A stretch of DNA of 64,000 nt from Nocardia asteroides (GTDB lineage: Bacteria > Actinomycetota > Actinomycetes > Mycobacteriales > Mycobacteriaceae), in assembly GCF_900637185.1 (NCBI RefSeq), contig NZ_LR134352.1, positions 4,144,001 to 4,208,000 of the forward strand, given 5' to 3'. Positions 28,179-39,568 of this stretch are shown one piece after another (positions within the stretch are counted from its first letter, which is position 1; each line of letters opens with the position of its first letter). The notes beneath the pieces were generated by a model, which saw only the letters and a program-made list of their open reading frames with translations, made no database searches and was not told where the DNA came from. Made by a program: the position numbers and the translations under genes.

Positions 28179-29959
28179 CGCAGCACCTCTTCCGACGTGG
28201 TGGGACGGACCCGGCCCAGGTAGTAGTCGGCCTCGTCGGTGCCGGGTGCCATCGCGTGCGGCGGGGCGGTCATGCCGTCCTGCAGCGGGGCGAGGAGGCG
28301 GTCCTTCTCGTAGATGAGGTCGGCGCGGTTGTCGTCGGTGAGCTCGTACTCGTTGGTCATCGTGAGCGCGCGGGTCGGGCACGCCTCGATGCACAGCCCA
28401 CAGCCGATGCAGCGCAGGTAGTTGATCTGGTAGACCCGGCCGTACCGTTCACCGGGGGAGAAGCGTTCGTCCTCGGTGTTGTCCGCGCCCTCGACGAAGA
28501 TGGCGTCGGCCGGGCAGGCCCAGGCGCACAGTTCGCAGCCGATGCACTTCTCCAGACCGTCGTCGTACCGGTTGAGCTGGTGGCGGCCGTGGTAGCGCGG
28601 CGCGGTCGGCACCTTCTGCTCGGGATAGGACTCGGTGTTGGGTTTCTTGAACATCGTCGCGGCGGTGACGGCGAATCCGGCGAGCGGTTCGAACAGGCCG
28701 AGCTCGGCCTTCTCACCGGCGGGGCGCGGCGGCATCGGCGGGGTCGGGAAGCCGAGGAACACCGGCGATTTCGCGGGTGCCTCGGGCAGTGGCGGCAGGC
28801 CTTCGGCGCGGCCCGCCCGCAGGAACGTCCAGATCATCCACGCGGTGATCAGGATGCCGACGGTCACCAGGATCGCGGTCTGGCCGGGAATCCCCTCGAT
28901 GTCGAGGACCCGTGCGCCCGCGACGATCATCACCCACACCAGGGAGGTCGGGATGAGCAGTTTCCAGCCCAGGTTCATGAACTGGTCGTAGCGCAGGCGG
29001 GGCAGCGTGCCGCGCAACCAGACGAACACGAACAGGAACGTCCACACCTTGAGGGTGAACCACAGCAGCGGCCACCAGCCCGAGTTGGCGCCCTCCCACA
29101 GGTTGATCGGGAACGGCGCCCGCCACCCGCCCAGGAACAGCGTCGTCGCCAGCGCGGACACCGTGGCCATGTTGACGTACTCGGCGAGCATGAACATCGC
29201 GAACTTGAGCGAGGAGTACTCGGTGTGGAAGCCGCCGACGAGTTCGCCTTCGGCTTCGGGTAGATCGAACGGTGCCCGGTTGGTCTCACCGACCATCGCC
29301 ACGCAGTAGATCAGGAACGAGGGCAGCAGCAGGAAGACGTACCAGGTGCCTTCCTGCGCGGACACGATCCCGGAGGTGGCCATGGTCCCCGACAACAGGA
29401 ACACCGTCGCGAAGGTCAGCGCCATGGCGATCTCGTAGGAGATCACCTGCGCGGTCGAACGCAGGCCGCCCAGCAGCGGATACGTCGAGCCCGACGACCA
29501 GCCGGCCAGCACGATGCCGTACACGCCGATGGAGGTGATGGCCAGGATGTAGAGCACCCCGACGGGCATGTCGGTGAGTTGCAGCGCGGTGGTCTGCCCG
29601 AAGATCGAGACTTCGGGCCCGAAGGGGATCACCGCGAAGGCCATGAACGCCGGGATGACCGAGATGATCGGGGCGAGCACGAAGATCGGTTTGTCCACGA
29701 TGGCCGGGACGATGTCTTCCTTGAGCGCCATCTTCACGCCGTCGGCGATGGACTGGAAGATGCCGCCGGGACCGACCCGGTTGGGGCCGAGCCGCATCTG
29801 CATGCGGGCGACGACCTTGCGTTCGGCGAGCACCGCGATCAGCGGCACCAGCATCAGGTACACGAACACGCCGAGCGCTTTGAGCACCACCAGCCACAGC
29901 GGGTCGGTGCCGAAAACCGGTGCGGCGTCGGCCGCGAGGAGCAGCACGGGATCACTCAT
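28175..29959 (-). CDS. nuoHI: NuoH-NuoI fusion protein of complex I
   Basis: One uninterrupted frame of 594 residues. Residues 1 to about 395 are NuoH, the eight-helix heel subunit forming the quinone chamber ([35 protein letters not shown]). A short Pro-rich linker leads into NuoI from about residue 410, the 8Fe ferredoxin subunit with two CxxCxxCxxxCP sites ([30 protein letters not shown]) carrying clusters N6a and N6b. These are normally two overlapping genes in actinobacteria. No stop separates them here. An in-frame ATG at 28735 (residue 409) would give a normal-length 186-residue NuoI but has no evident Shine-Dalgarno site. The ends are normal: an 8-bp overlap with nuoG and ATGA with nuoJ. 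Confidence 0.92.
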   Translation of the reverse strand: MSDPVLLLAADAAPVFGTDPLWLVVLKALGVFVYLMLVPLIAVLAERKVVARMQMRLGPNRVGPGGIFQSIADGVKMALKEDIVPAIVDKPIFVLAPIISVIPAFMAFAVIPFGPEVSIFGQTTALQLTDMPVGVLYILAITSIGVYGIVLAGWSSGSTYPLLGGLRSTAQVISYEIAMALTFATVFLLSGTMATSGIVSAQEGTWYVFLLLPSFLIYCVAMVGETNRAPFDLPEAEGELVGGFHTEYSSLKFAMFMLAEYVNMATVSALATTLFLGGWRAPFPINLWEGANSGWWPLLWFTLKVWTFLFVFVWLRGTLPRLRYDQFMNLGWKLLIPTSLVWVMIVAGARVLDIEGIPGQTAILVTVGILITAWMIWTFLRAGRAEGLPPLPEAPAKSPVFLGFPTPPMPPRPAGEKAELGLFEPLAGFAVTAATMFKKPNTESYPEQKVPTAPRYHGRHQLNRYDDGLEKCIGCELCAWACPADAIFVEGADNTEDERFSPGERYGRVYQINYLRCIGCGLCIEACPTRALTMTNEYELTDDNRADLIYEKDRLLAPLQDGMTAPPHAMAPGTDEADYYLGRVRPTTSEEVLR

Positions 29960-32407
29960 GACGGTGTTCCTTCATCCTGTCGTCGGCGCGGCGCAGGCGC
30001 ACCACGGCGCCGGGCGTCACACCGAGTGCGGCGGCGACGGTCGAACCGGGCGAGTGCAGCGGCACCCACACGACGCGGTCGGGCAGGTCGGTGATCATCA
30101 GCGGCAGCGTGATCTCGCCGCGGTCGGTATAGACGATGACGTGGTCGGCGTCGTCCGCCTCGATCTCGGCCGCGGTCGCGGCCGAGAGCCGGGCCACCGG
30201 CGGCCGGGCGACCCCGGCGAGGTTGGGTTCACCGTCCTGCATGCGGCCCGCGTCGAGCAGCATCCGCCAGCCGGCCAGCACCGCGGTGCCCGGTCCGGGC
30301 GCGTGCCGGGTCTGGCTGCTCAGTTCCGGGGCGGCGATCGGGGCGCCGTTCCAGCCGCCGAGCAGGTCGAGTTCGGTGCGGGCGGTAGCGGTGTCGGGCA
30401 GGTTGATCGGCACCCCCATCTCGGCGGCCAGCGAATGCAGCACCCGCAGGTCGGACAGGGGCGCGGCGACGCGGCGGGTGGTGTCGAGCGGGGCCGCGGC
30501 GAACGGGCGCGGCCTGCCCTCCCAGGTACGGAAGGTGCCCGATTTCTCCATCACGGGCGCGACGGGGAAGACCACGTCGGCGCGCTCGGTGACGGCGCTG
30601 TGCCGCAGTTCGAGACTGACGACGAAGCGGGCGGCGTCGATGGCGGCCAGCGCCGCGGCCGGGTCCGGCATGTCGTCGGGGTCGACGCCACCGATCACCA
30701 GCGCCCCCAGCTGGGCCGCGCTCGCCAGGATGCCGGCGGTGTCGCGGCCGAGTGTGACGGGCAGCTCGTCGGCCTGCCAGCGGTGCCGGACCTGCTGGCG
30801 CGCAGCGGGATCGACCACGGGCCTGCCGCCGGGCAGCAGTCCGGGCAGCGCACCGGCTTCCAGCGCGCCGCGTTCGCCCGCGCGTCGCGGCACCCAGGCC
30901 AGCGCGGCGCCGGTGCTGTCGGTCAGGCGGACCACCGCCGACAACGCGCCAGGACTACCCGCCAGGCGCTCGCCCGCGAGCACGACCGCGCCCGGGCTGC
31001 GCAGCAGGTCCATGAGTTCGGCGGCGTCGGCGGAGGATTCGCCGAGGATCGCGTCGATGACGTCGGCTTCCCCGCAGGGCGGAGTCTGGATGAGGGCGCC
31101 CGACATGCGTTCGAGCCCGCGGGAGGCGAACGGCGCCAGCGACACCACTCGCAGCCCTCGTGTCCTGGCGGCCTTGCGCAGCCGCAGGTAGACGATGGGA
31201 GATTCCTCTTCCGGTTCGAATCCCACCAACAGCACGACCGGCGCCGCGGACAGCGCGGCGTAGTCGACGCGCACACCTCGACCGGCGATGCGGGCAGCGA
31301 GGAACCGTTCTTCCTCCTCCGAGTGCACCCGGCTGCGGAAGTCGATGTCGTTGGTGGCCAGCACCATCCGCGCGAACTTGCTGTAGGCGTAGGCGTCTTC
31401 CTCGGTGACCCGGCCACCGACGAGCACACCGGCGTTGCCGACGGCGGCGCGCAGTCCGGTCGCGGCGGCGGCCAGCGCCTCGGGCCAGGAGGACGGTGCC
31501 AGGACACCGTCCCACCCGCGCACCAACGGGGTGGTCAGGCGGTCGCGTTCGGTGGCGTAGGTGAACGCCCACCGGCCCTTGTCGCAGTTCCATTCCTCGT
31601 TGACCTGCGGGTCGTCACCGGCCAGGCGACGCAGCACCTTGCCCCGCCGATGATCGGTGCGCTGGGCGCAGCCGGAGGCGCAGTGCTCGCACACGCTCGG
31701 GGTGGACACCAGGTCGAACGGGCGCGCCCGGAACCGGTAGGAGGTGCCGGTGAGCGCGCCGACCGGGCAGATCTGCACGGTGTTGCCGGAGAAGTACGAG
31801 TCGAGCGGTTCGGCCTGGGCGATGCCGACCTGTTGCAGCGCACCACGATCCATCAGTTCGATGAACGGGTCACCGGCCACCTGCTGGGAGAACCGGGTAC
31901 AGCGCGCGCACAGCACACAGCGTTCCCGGTCCAGCAGCACCGCCGAGGACAGCGGGATCGGCTTGGGGTAGGTGCGTTTCTCGCCGTCGAACCGGGATTC
32001 GGCGCTGCCGGTGGACATCGCCTGGTTCTGCAGCGGGCATTCGCCGCCCTTGTCGCAGACCGGGCAGTCCAGCGGATGGTTGATCAGCAGCAGTTCCATC
32101 ACGCCGCGCTGGGCCTTCTCGGCCACCGGCGAGCTGAGCTGGGTGCGCACGATCATGCCGTCGGTGACCGGAATGGTGCAGGAGGCAACGGGTTTGCGCT
32201 GTCCCTCCACTTCGACGAGGCATTGCCGGCACGCCCCGACCGGGTCGAGCAGCGGGTGGTCGCAGAAGCGGGGGATCTGCACGCCGACGAGCTCGGCGGC
32301 GCGGATCAGCAGGGTGCCGGCGGGCACCTGGACGGTGGTGTCGTCGATGGTGACGCTCACCAGGTCGGCGGGTACCACGCCGCTGCTGTTGCCGGGTGCG
32401 ATCGCGG

Positions 32408-32411
<4 letters not shown>
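29952..32411 (-). CDS. nuoG: NADH-quinone oxidoreductase subunit G
   Basis: 819 residues, iron-sulfur subunit of the peripheral arm. The N-terminus has the [2Fe-2S] site (FCDHP, then [10 protein letters not shown]), then [13 protein letters not shown] and [4Fe-4S] sites ([18 protein letters not shown]), followed by a molybdopterin-oxidoreductase-like domain that binds no cofactor in complex I. The start at 32411 (MTAIAPG) overlaps the nuoF stop (ATGA); the longer frame from 32438 is inside nuoF. The stop overlaps the start of nuoHI by 8 bp. Confidence 0.96.
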
Positions 32412-33733
<1,322 letters not shown>

Positions 33734-33734
33734 T

Positions 33735-34460
33735 TCAGGCCCCCTGTCCGGTGGAATCATCCTCTGCCGCAGTGGTTTCAGCGGCGCGCAGGCCCGCGAG
33801 GGTGGCCGGGCCGGGTGCGCCGTCGAGCGCGCCGGGGCGTTCGTCGGGGAAGCCGGCGAGGATGCGGGCCGTCTCGCGGAAGGTGCACAGGGGCGCGCCC
33901 CGGGTGGGGCGGACCTGGTGGCCCGCGCGCAGGGCGTCGGTGATCGCGCGTGCCGAGTCCGGGGTCTGGTTGTCGAAGAATTCCCAGTTCACCATCATCA
34001 CCGGGGCGTAGTCGCAGGCGGCGTTGCACTCGATGTGTTCGAGGGTGACGGTGCCGTCGGCGGTGGTCTCACCGTGGCCGATGCCCAGATGCTGTTGCAG
34101 CGCTTCATAGATGGCGTCACCCCCGAGGACCGCGCACAGGGTGTTGGTGCACACGCCGACGTGGTAGTCGCCGGTGGGGGTGCGCCGGTACATCGAGTAG
34201 AAGGTGGCGACCGCGGTCACCTCGGCACCGGTGAGACCGAGATGGTCGGCACAGAAATCGATCCCGGTCCCGGTGACGCAACCCTCCTCGGCCTGCACCA
34301 GATGCAGCAGCGGCAGCAGCGCCGAGCGCGGGTGCGGGTACCGGGCGATGATCTCCTTGGCGTCGACTTCGAGCCGCTGCCGCACATGCGGCGGGTACGG
34401 CTCTGGCCGGCTGGTCAGTTTCAGCAGGATCGCGGTGCCGGAAGGCTTTTCGCTGGTCAT
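33735..34460 (-). CDS. nuoE: NADH-quinone oxidoreductase subunit E
   Basis: 241 residues. A thioredoxin-like [2Fe-2S] subunit holding cluster N1a, with Cys ligands in GVCTNTLC and [10 protein letters not shown]. The first about 175 residues are the conserved domain. The last about 60 (from [20 protein letters not shown]) are an actinobacterial extension ending in a Glu/Asp/Thr-rich tail. The ATG overlaps the nuoD stop (ATGA). Confidence 0.95.
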   Translation of the reverse strand: MTSEKPSGTAILLKLTSRPEPYPPHVRQRLEVDAKEIIARYPHPRSALLPLLHLVQAEEGCVTGTGIDFCADHLGLTGAEVTAVATFYSMYRRTPTGDYHVGVCTNTLCAVLGGDAIYEALQQHLGIGHGETTADGTVTLEHIECNAACDYAPVMMVNWEFFDNQTPDSARAITDALRAGHQVRPTRGAPLCTFRETARILAGFPDERPGALDGAPGPATLAGLRAAETTAAEDDSTGQGA

Positions 34461-35770
34461 CGGTCCACTCCGCCCATCACGGGGTCGATGCTGGCGACCG
34501 AGGCGATGACGTCGGCGACCATGCCGCCCTCGCACATCGCGGCCACCGCTTGCAGGTTGGTGAACGAGGGGTCGCGGTAGTGCACCCGGTACGGGCGGGT
34601 GCTGCCGTCGCTGACCATGTGCACGCCGAGTTCGCCGCGCGGCGACTCCACCGCCGCGTACACCTGGCCCGCGGGCACCCGCATGCCCTCGGTGACGAGC
34701 TTGAAATGGTGGATCAGCGATTCCATGGAGGTGCCCATGATCTTGCCGATGTGCCGCGGTGAATTGCCGAGCCCGTCCGGGCCCAGCTGCAGGTCGGCCG
34801 GCCACGCGATCTTCTTGTCGTCGACCATGACCGGGCCGGGACGCAGCTTGTCCAGGCACTGTTCGACGATCTTGAGCGACTCGCGCATCTCGGCGATCCG
34901 GATCAGATAGCGGCCGTAGCAGTCGCAGCCGGTGGTGGTGGGGATGTCGAACTCGTAGTCCTCGTATCCGCAGTACGGCGCGGATTTGCGCAGATCGTGC
35001 GGCAGGCCGGTGGCGCGCAGTACGGGACCGGTGATGCCCAGCGCCATGCAGCCGGTGAGGTCGAGATAGCCGATGTCCTGGGTGCGCTTCTTCCAGATCG
35101 GGTTGGCGGTGAGCAGATGCTCCATGTCGCGCAACCGGCCCGGCATGATCTCGAGCAGTTCCCTGACCTTGGTGACGCCGTCGTCGGGCAGATCCTGGGC
35201 CAGACCGCCGGGCCGGATGTAGGCGTGGTTCATCCGCAGACCGGTGATGGTCTCGAAGACGTCGAGGATCAGTTCGCGTTCCCGGAAACCGAACAGCATG
35301 GGCGTGAGCGCGCCCAGCTCCATGCCGCCGGTGGCCAGCGCCACCAGGTGCGAGGAGATGCGGTTGAGCTCCATCAACATGACCCGGACCACGGTGGCGC
35401 GTTCGGGGATCTGGTCGGTGATGTCGAGCAGTTTCTCCACGCCGAGGCAGTAGGCGGTCTCGTTGAAGAACGGGGACAGATAGTCCATCCGGGTCACGAA
35501 GGTGACGCCCTGGGTCCAGGTGCGGAACTCGAGGTTCTTCTCGATGCCGGTGTGCAGGTAGCCGATGCCGCAGCGGGCTTCGGTGACGGTCTCGCCTTCG
35601 ATCTCGAGAATGAGGCGCAGCACCCCGTGAGTCGAGGGGTGCTGCGGTCCCATGTTGACGACGATGCGTTCTTCGCCGCCGCCCTCGATCACTTCGCTGA
35701 CCTGGTCCCAGTCCTGGCCTGCGACGGTGACGACCTGCGGTTCGTCGCGGCGGAAATCGGTGTCGGTCAT
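34457..35770 (-). CDS. nuoD: NADH-quinone oxidoreductase subunit D
   Basis: 437 residues, the 49-kDa-type subunit that lines the quinone site with NuoB. Conserved blocks include [15 protein letters not shown] with the quinone-site His, [26 protein letters not shown], and the C-terminal [21 protein letters not shown]. The ATG overlaps the nuoC stop by one base (TGATG). Length and motifs are normal. Confidence 0.97.
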   Translation of the reverse strand: MTDTDFRRDEPQVVTVAGQDWDQVSEVIEGGGEERIVVNMGPQHPSTHGVLRLILEIEGETVTEARCGIGYLHTGIEKNLEFRTWTQGVTFVTRMDYLSPFFNETAYCLGVEKLLDITDQIPERATVVRVMLMELNRISSHLVALATGGMELGALTPMLFGFRERELILDVFETITGLRMNHAYIRPGGLAQDLPDDGVTKVRELLEIMPGRLRDMEHLLTANPIWKKRTQDIGYLDLTGCMALGITGPVLRATGLPHDLRKSAPYCGYEDYEFDIPTTTGCDCYGRYLIRIAEMRESLKIVEQCLDKLRPGPVMVDDKKIAWPADLQLGPDGLGNSPRHIGKIMGTSMESLIHHFKLVTEGMRVPAGQVYAAVESPRGELGVHMVSDGSTRPYRVHYRDPSFTNLQAVAAMCEGGMVADVIASVASIDPVMGGVDR

Positions 35771-36528
35771 CAGCTGTAGGTCCTCCGCTCGTCGGGCGGC
35801 GGTATCCGCGCGCCCTTGTACTCCACCGGGATCCCGCCGAGCGGGTAGTCCTTGCGCTGCGGATGGCCGCGCCAGTCGTCGGGCATGGTGATGCGGGTGA
35901 GGGACGGATGCCCGTCGAAGAGGATGCCGAAGAAGTCGTAGGTCTCGCGCTCGTGCCAGTCGATGGTCGGATACACCGAGAACAGCGAGGGGATGTGCGG
36001 ATTGGCATCGGGCGCCGACACTTCCAGCCGGATGCGCCGGTTGTGGGTGATCGACATCAGGTGGTACGCCGCGTGCAGTTCGCGGCCCTCGTCGTCGGGA
36101 TAGTGCACGCCGTTGACACCGAGGCACAGCTCGAAGCGCAGCGAGGAGTCGTCGCGCAGTGCGCTCGCGACGGTGACGAGATGTTCTCGACGCACATGCA
36201 GGGTGATCTCGTCGCGGAAGACGACGATCTTCTCGATGACGGTGTCGAAGGCGACGACCCGGTTGGTGAGCGCGGCGCGCAGGGTGCCGACGAAGGCGTC
36301 GAACCAGCCGCCGTAGGGCGGCGGGGTGCCCGCCGGGAGTGCGACGGGGGTGACCAGGCCGCCGTAGCCGGAGGTGTCGCCGGTGCCGCTGACACCGAAC
36401 ATGCCGCGGCGGGTACCGATCACCTCCGCTTCCGGCGCGGCGGGCTCGGACCTGCCCGGGGTGGGGGTGTCTTCCGGAATGTCTTGTCCCGCGGGGCTGT
36501 CGGCGTTGTCGGGAGCGTCGAAGGTCAT
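35770..36528 (-). CDS. nuoC: NADH-quinone oxidoreductase subunit C
   Basis: 252 residues, the 30-kDa-type subunit. The N-terminal about 45 residues are a Pro/Glu-rich tail absent from most bacteria but common in actinobacteria, with a [19 protein letters not shown] stretch typical of that group. The conserved core has [15 protein letters not shown] and [16 protein letters not shown], ending in [17 protein letters not shown]. The ATG at 36528 overlaps the nuoB stop (ATGA). Confidence 0.96.
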   Translation of the reverse strand: MTFDAPDNADSPAGQDIPEDTPTPGRSEPAAPEAEVIGTRRGMFGVSGTGDTSGYGGLVTPVALPAGTPPPYGGWFDAFVGTLRAALTNRVVAFDTVIEKIVVFRDEITLHVRREHLVTVASALRDDSSLRFELCLGVNGVHYPDDEGRELHAAYHLMSITHNRRIRLEVSAPDANPHIPSLFSVYPTIDWHERETYDFFGILFDGHPSLTRITMPDDWRGHPQRKDYPLGGIPVEYKGARIPPPDERRTYS

Positions 36529-37079
36529 CGCAGCAGGCCCTCCATCCGGATGGTCGGCGTGCTCGCCAGCGCGGCTTGTTCGGCGGCGCGGATCGCTTCC
36601 TCGCGGTTGACGCCCATCGGCATCTCGGCGATCTTGGCGTGCAGGGCCAGGATCGCGTTGAGCAGCATCTCCGGGCGCGGTGGGCAGCCGGGCAGGTAGA
36701 TGTCGACGGGGACGATGTGGTCGACGCCCTGCACGATGGCGTAGTTGTTGAACATGCCGCCCGAGGACGCGCAGACGCCCATGGCCAGTACCCATTTGGG
36801 TTCGGTCATCTGGTCGTAGACCTGACGCAGGACCGGGGCCATCTTCTGGCTGACGCGGCCCGCGACGATCATCAGATCGGCCTGCCGGGGCGAGGCGCGG
36901 AACGCTTCCATGCCGAAGCGGGCGATGTCGAATCGTCCGGCCCCGGTGGCCATCATCTCGATCGCGCAGCAGGCCAGGCCGAACGTGGCCGGCCAGACCG
37001 AGCCCTTGCGCAGGTAGCCGGCGAAATCCTCGACGGTGCTCAGCAGGAATCCGCTGGGCAGTTTCTCTTCCAGACCCAT
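36525..37079 (-). CDS. nuoB: NADH-quinone oxidoreductase subunit B
   Basis: 184 residues, PSST-type subunit carrying the terminal cluster N2 next to the quinone. Ligand cysteines are the adjacent pair in [12 protein letters not shown], one in MGVCASSGG and one in [10 protein letters not shown]. The start at 37079 ([11 protein letters not shown]) is the only one that gives the normal N-terminus. It lies 10 bp after the nuoA stop. Confidence 0.97.
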   Translation of the reverse strand: MGLEEKLPSGFLLSTVEDFAGYLRKGSVWPATFGLACCAIEMMATGAGRFDIARFGMEAFRASPRQADLMIVAGRVSQKMAPVLRQVYDQMTEPKWVLAMGVCASSGGMFNNYAIVQGVDHIVPVDIYLPGCPPRPEMLLNAILALHAKIAEMPMGVNREEAIRAAEQAALASTPTIRMEGLLR

Positions 37080-37089
37080 TATTTCCCAC

Positions 37090-37470
37090 TCATTCCCAGC
37101 TGAGGCCGCCGCGCCGCCACTCGTAGGCGTAGGCGACCGACACATTGACGATGAACAGCGCCATCGCGGCGAGCCCGAAGAGCCCGAGCGCATCGAAGTG
37201 CACGGCCCACGGGTAGAGGAACACGATCTCGATGTCGAAGATGATGAACAACATCGCGGTGAGGTAGTACTTCACCGGAAACCGCTGTCCCGTGACGTTT
37301 CCGGGCCCGCCCGCGATGGCGTGCGGGGTCGGCTCGATGCCGCATTCGTAGGGTTCCAGCTTGGCCCGGTTGCGTCGCTTCGGGCCGATCAGCGCCGCCA
37401 TGATGACGGAGAACACCGCGAAGGCCGCGGCGATGGCGCCTAGGACGAGCGCGGGCACCTCGATATTCAC
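37090..37470 (-). CDS. nuoA: NADH-quinone oxidoreductase subunit A
   Basis: 126 residues, three-helix membrane subunit at the junction of the two arms. The conserved loop reads [15 protein letters not shown] with the Cys involved in the active/deactive state of some enzymes, followed by [22 protein letters not shown]. The GTG at 37470 ([11 protein letters not shown]) fits the family N-terminus and has GAGGAGGGGA upstream. It is the first gene of the nuo operon. Upstream is a 367-bp gap with a palindrome and a possible -10 box. Confidence 0.95.
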   Translation of the reverse strand: MNIEVPALVLGAIAAAFAVFSVIMAALIGPKRRNRAKLEPYECGIEPTPHAIAGGPGNVTGQRFPVKYYLTAMLFIIFDIEIVFLYPWAVHFDALGLFGLAAMALFIVNVSVAYAYEWRRGGLSWE

Positions 37471-37837
37471 GACTGCTTTCCCCTCCTCGCTGGAGCAGGT
37501 CGAGCCGTGTGGCCCGGCCGCGGACGGCAGCTTTGCGAGACGGGGCCGACAACGTTGTCCGCCGAACCGGGGCTCGCGCAAGGCTGTGCAGCGATGGCGG
37601 AGCGTTATACAGGAGCCCGCGCTCGTGTGAGCTAGAGCACAGACTACCGCTGCCGCGCGGGTGCCCCGCCCGTTTCCGGGTTGGGGTTTGATCGATATCG
37701 GTATCGCGATTCATGAGCGATCCGGGGGTAATCCCACATCGGCGCACGACGAGCAACCACTGGTGTTACCAGTGGTGATAGGCAGAACTGTGCCGGAGGA
37801 ACTATCCGATGGGCCGGGACGATGCGCCGGCGGCCGG
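37471..37837 (-). promoter_or_regulatory. nuo upstream region (367 bp, no gene)
   Basis: No convincing ORF lies here. On the minus strand TATAAC (37604-37609) is a possible -10 box, 134 bp before nuoA, without a good -35. A perfect palindrome lies at 37756-37776. The remainder holds nothing recognised. This is the only gene-free gap above 300 bases in the window. Confidence 0.45.
37756..37776. promoter_or_regulatory. Perfect operator-like palindrome upstream of nuo
   Basis: Two 9-bp arms, ACCACTGGT and ACCAGTGGT, separated by GTT. The core CTGGT-N3-ACCAG resembles FadR/GntR-type operators. It is not followed by a U-run on either strand, so a terminator is less likely. It lies 286 bp upstream of nuoA and 61 bp past the response-regulator stop. 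Confidence 0.6.
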
Positions 37838-38239
37838 TCAGCGGGCGAGCAGGAGCGCGGTCACCGCGTTGGTCAGCTGCATCGGGTCGATCGGATGTGA
37901 GACCGCGGCCTCGGCCCGCGACCAGTTGGCCAGCCAGGCGTCGTCGGGCCGACCGGTCAGCACCACCACGGGCGGGCACTGGTCGATCTCGTCCTTGAGC
38001 TGCTTGGCGATGCCGAGACCGCCCGCCGGCGCCGATTCGCCGTCGAGGATCGCCAGATCGATCCCGCCCGCGTCCATCTGCTCGATGACCACCGGCGCGG
38101 TGGCGACCTCGAAGAAATCGAGCTCGGGCAGGTCGGCGCGCGGCTTACGGCCCAGCGCCAGGATCACCTGTTGCCTGGTGTCGGCATCGTTGCTGTAGAC
38201 CAGCACGCGCAGCGGGGTGGAACCATTCGATTCGGCCAC
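37838..38239 (-). CDS. Response-regulator receiver-like protein upstream of nuo
   Basis: 133 residues consisting only of a receiver-like domain. Beta 1 is PLRVLVYSND, the phospho-acceptor region is DLAILDGES (Asp in position), and VVVLTGRPDD supplies the conserved Thr; the Lys expected near SHPIDPM appears to be replaced. No DNA-binding domain follows. M. tuberculosis has a comparable stand-alone receiver protein (Rv3143) just upstream of its nuo operon, so the arrangement looks conserved, and a role in controlling respiration is an inference from this. The GTG start is fixed by a -10 box (TACGAT) 6 nt before it. Whether it is phosphorylated is unknown. Confidence 0.7.
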   Translation of the reverse strand: MAESNGSTPLRVLVYSNDADTRQQVILALGRKPRADLPELDFFEVATAPVVIEQMDAGGIDLAILDGESAPAGGLGIAKQLKDEIDQCPPVVVLTGRPDDAWLANWSRAEAAVSHPIDPMQLTNAVTALLLAR

Positions 38240-38245
38240 GCTCGG

Positions 38246-38251
38246 ATCGTA
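38246..38251 (-). promoter_or_regulatory. -10 box (TACGAT) for the receiver-like gene
   Basis: On the minus strand TACGAT ends 6 nt before the GTG at 38239, giving leaderless geometry that decides between several in-frame starts. Confidence 0.5.
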
Positions 38252-38300
38252 CGTCCGCGCGGGCGCGCGGCGTGGCATGTTCGCCGGATCGGCCGGTCGG

Positions 38301-39386
38301 CTACCAGTCGCCGTCGGCGACCTGCTTCGCATCGCCCAGTGCGATCACCGGGAGCGGTTGTTCCAGTGGCGGATTCGGCTGCTCGTCGGCCAGCCAGTTG
38401 CCGGTGGGTTGCACGGCGGCCAGCTCGGCGGCGGCGGGCAGGTCCGCGGCGTCGGCGTCGTAGTAGTCGAACCAGGGCAGGTTGTGCTGGGCGTAGGCCT
38501 GGGCGTCGATCGGTGTGGGCGGGGCGGTTTCGCCGGTGATCTGCTGCCATTCGGCGGCGGAGGCGAGGTGGACGAAGACGCGGCCCTCGGTGTCGGGCCG
38601 GTAGTCGGTGAGCGGGCGCCGGTCGGCGTAGATCTCCTGGCGCATGGTCCCGCCCGCGCCGAGCCCCATCTTCCTGGCGGCCGGACGGAAGGCGCCGGGC
38701 TGGGCGGGTGCGGCGCCGGAGGGCGGCGGGCCGCCGGCGACCGCCACGCCGAAACCGGGCGCGCTCACGGGAAGCGGGGCGCCGTAGGCGGTGTCCTCGC
38801 CGGGCCACGGCGCGGTGGGTGCGACCGCGCGGGCGCGCCGCTTGCGGGCTTCTTCGGCCACGTCCCAGACGTGCCGGGCGAGGTCGGTGAGTCCGTGGAC
38901 GGCCAGTTGCACACCGCCCCATTGCTCGGTGCCGGTCACCTGACCTTCGACCGTCGCGCCGAGGCCCAGTGGTACGGCGACGAATTGGCGCACGGTGCCG
39001 TCGCCGGAGTTGATGCCGTCCATCCACGGCTGTTCGGGCAGGGTGAGGTAGTTCTGCGGATCCTGGGCGAGTTCGTCGCTCCAGGGTTTGCCCGAGACCG
39101 CGCAGACCTTGCCCACACCGACCTTCAGGGCGGCGGGGGCGGCCGCGGAGAATCGCAGCCACATCGCTTCGCGCTGATAGACCGGCAGCATCACCCCGCC
39201 GCGCCGGCGCCATTCGTCGGGCACGGTGTCGGCGTAGTCGGCGACGCGGCGCAGCGGGAACACGCCGAGGCCGGGCGGCAGTGGGTAGGTGCCGGTTTCG
39301 GGCAGGCGCAGCGTGCGGATGAAGGTGATGCGGACTCCGCCCGGCAGTTCGAGCGCATCCCCCGACAGCGTCACCTCGGTCGCCAT
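38301..39386 (-). CDS. Conserved-looking protein of unknown function
   Basis: 361 residues, not recognised. It has no signal peptide or membrane segment. The N-terminal about 160 residues contain several Trp/aromatic patches (VMLPVYQREAMWLRFSA; PQNYLTLPEQPWMDGIN; VRQFVAVPLGLGATVEGQVT; WGGVQLAVHG). The middle (about 185-245) is Pro/Ala/Gly-rich and probably disordered. The C-terminus holds NLPWFDYYDADAADLP. The ATG follows AAGGGG. The layout suggests a soluble globular domain with a flexible linker. It is divergent from the PARG gene. No function is assigned. Confidence 0.6.
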   Translation of the reverse strand: MATEVTLSGDALELPGGVRITFIRTLRLPETGTYPLPPGLGVFPLRRVADYADTVPDEWRRRGGVMLPVYQREAMWLRFSAAAPAALKVGVGKVCAVSGKPWSDELAQDPQNYLTLPEQPWMDGINSGDGTVRQFVAVPLGLGATVEGQVTGTEQWGGVQLAVHGLTDLARHVWDVAEEARKRRARAVAPTAPWPGEDTAYGAPLPVSAPGFGVAVAGGPPPSGAAPAQPGAFRPAARKMGLGAGGTMRQEIYADRRPLTDYRPDTEGRVFVHLASAAEWQQITGETAPPTPIDAQAYAQHNLPWFDYYDADAADLPAAAELAAVQPTGNWLADEQPNPPLEQPLPVIALGDAKQVADGDW

Positions 39387-39555
39387 GTCCCACCCCTTCG
39401 TTCGATTGTCCGGACGACGCCGAACCCCGCCCCCTGGCGACGACGGTACCCGCGGTTGTCGGCACCGTCCACGGATGTGGCCGTCAGTGCCGTGGCGGCA
39501 GACCAGTTATTGTTCATGCGACAAAAACTAGTGGCGCCTTGGGGGAGTTGCGGTT

Positions 39556-39561
39556 TACCGT
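39556..39561 (+). promoter_or_regulatory. -10 box (TACCGT) for the PARG-like gene
   Basis: TACCGT ends 7 nt before the ATG at 39569 and supports that start over the upstream in-frame codon at 39539. Confidence 0.45.
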
Positions 39562-39568
39562 CACGAAG

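Noticed and set aside
28735..28735. Calling nuoI as a separate gene from the ATG at 28735
   Set aside because: No stop ends nuoH before it and no Shine-Dalgarno precedes it, so one fused frame is the direct reading; internal initiation remains possible.
33734..33760. ATG at 33760 as nuoF start
   Set aside because: It would overlap nuoE by 26 bp and add MIPPDRGPE; the TTG at 33733 gives the usual N-terminus. Kept as a lower-ranked option.
37756..37776. Palindrome upstream of nuo as a transcription terminator
   Set aside because: Three-nt loop, only 9-bp arms and no U-run on either strand; an operator is the better reading, though not proven.
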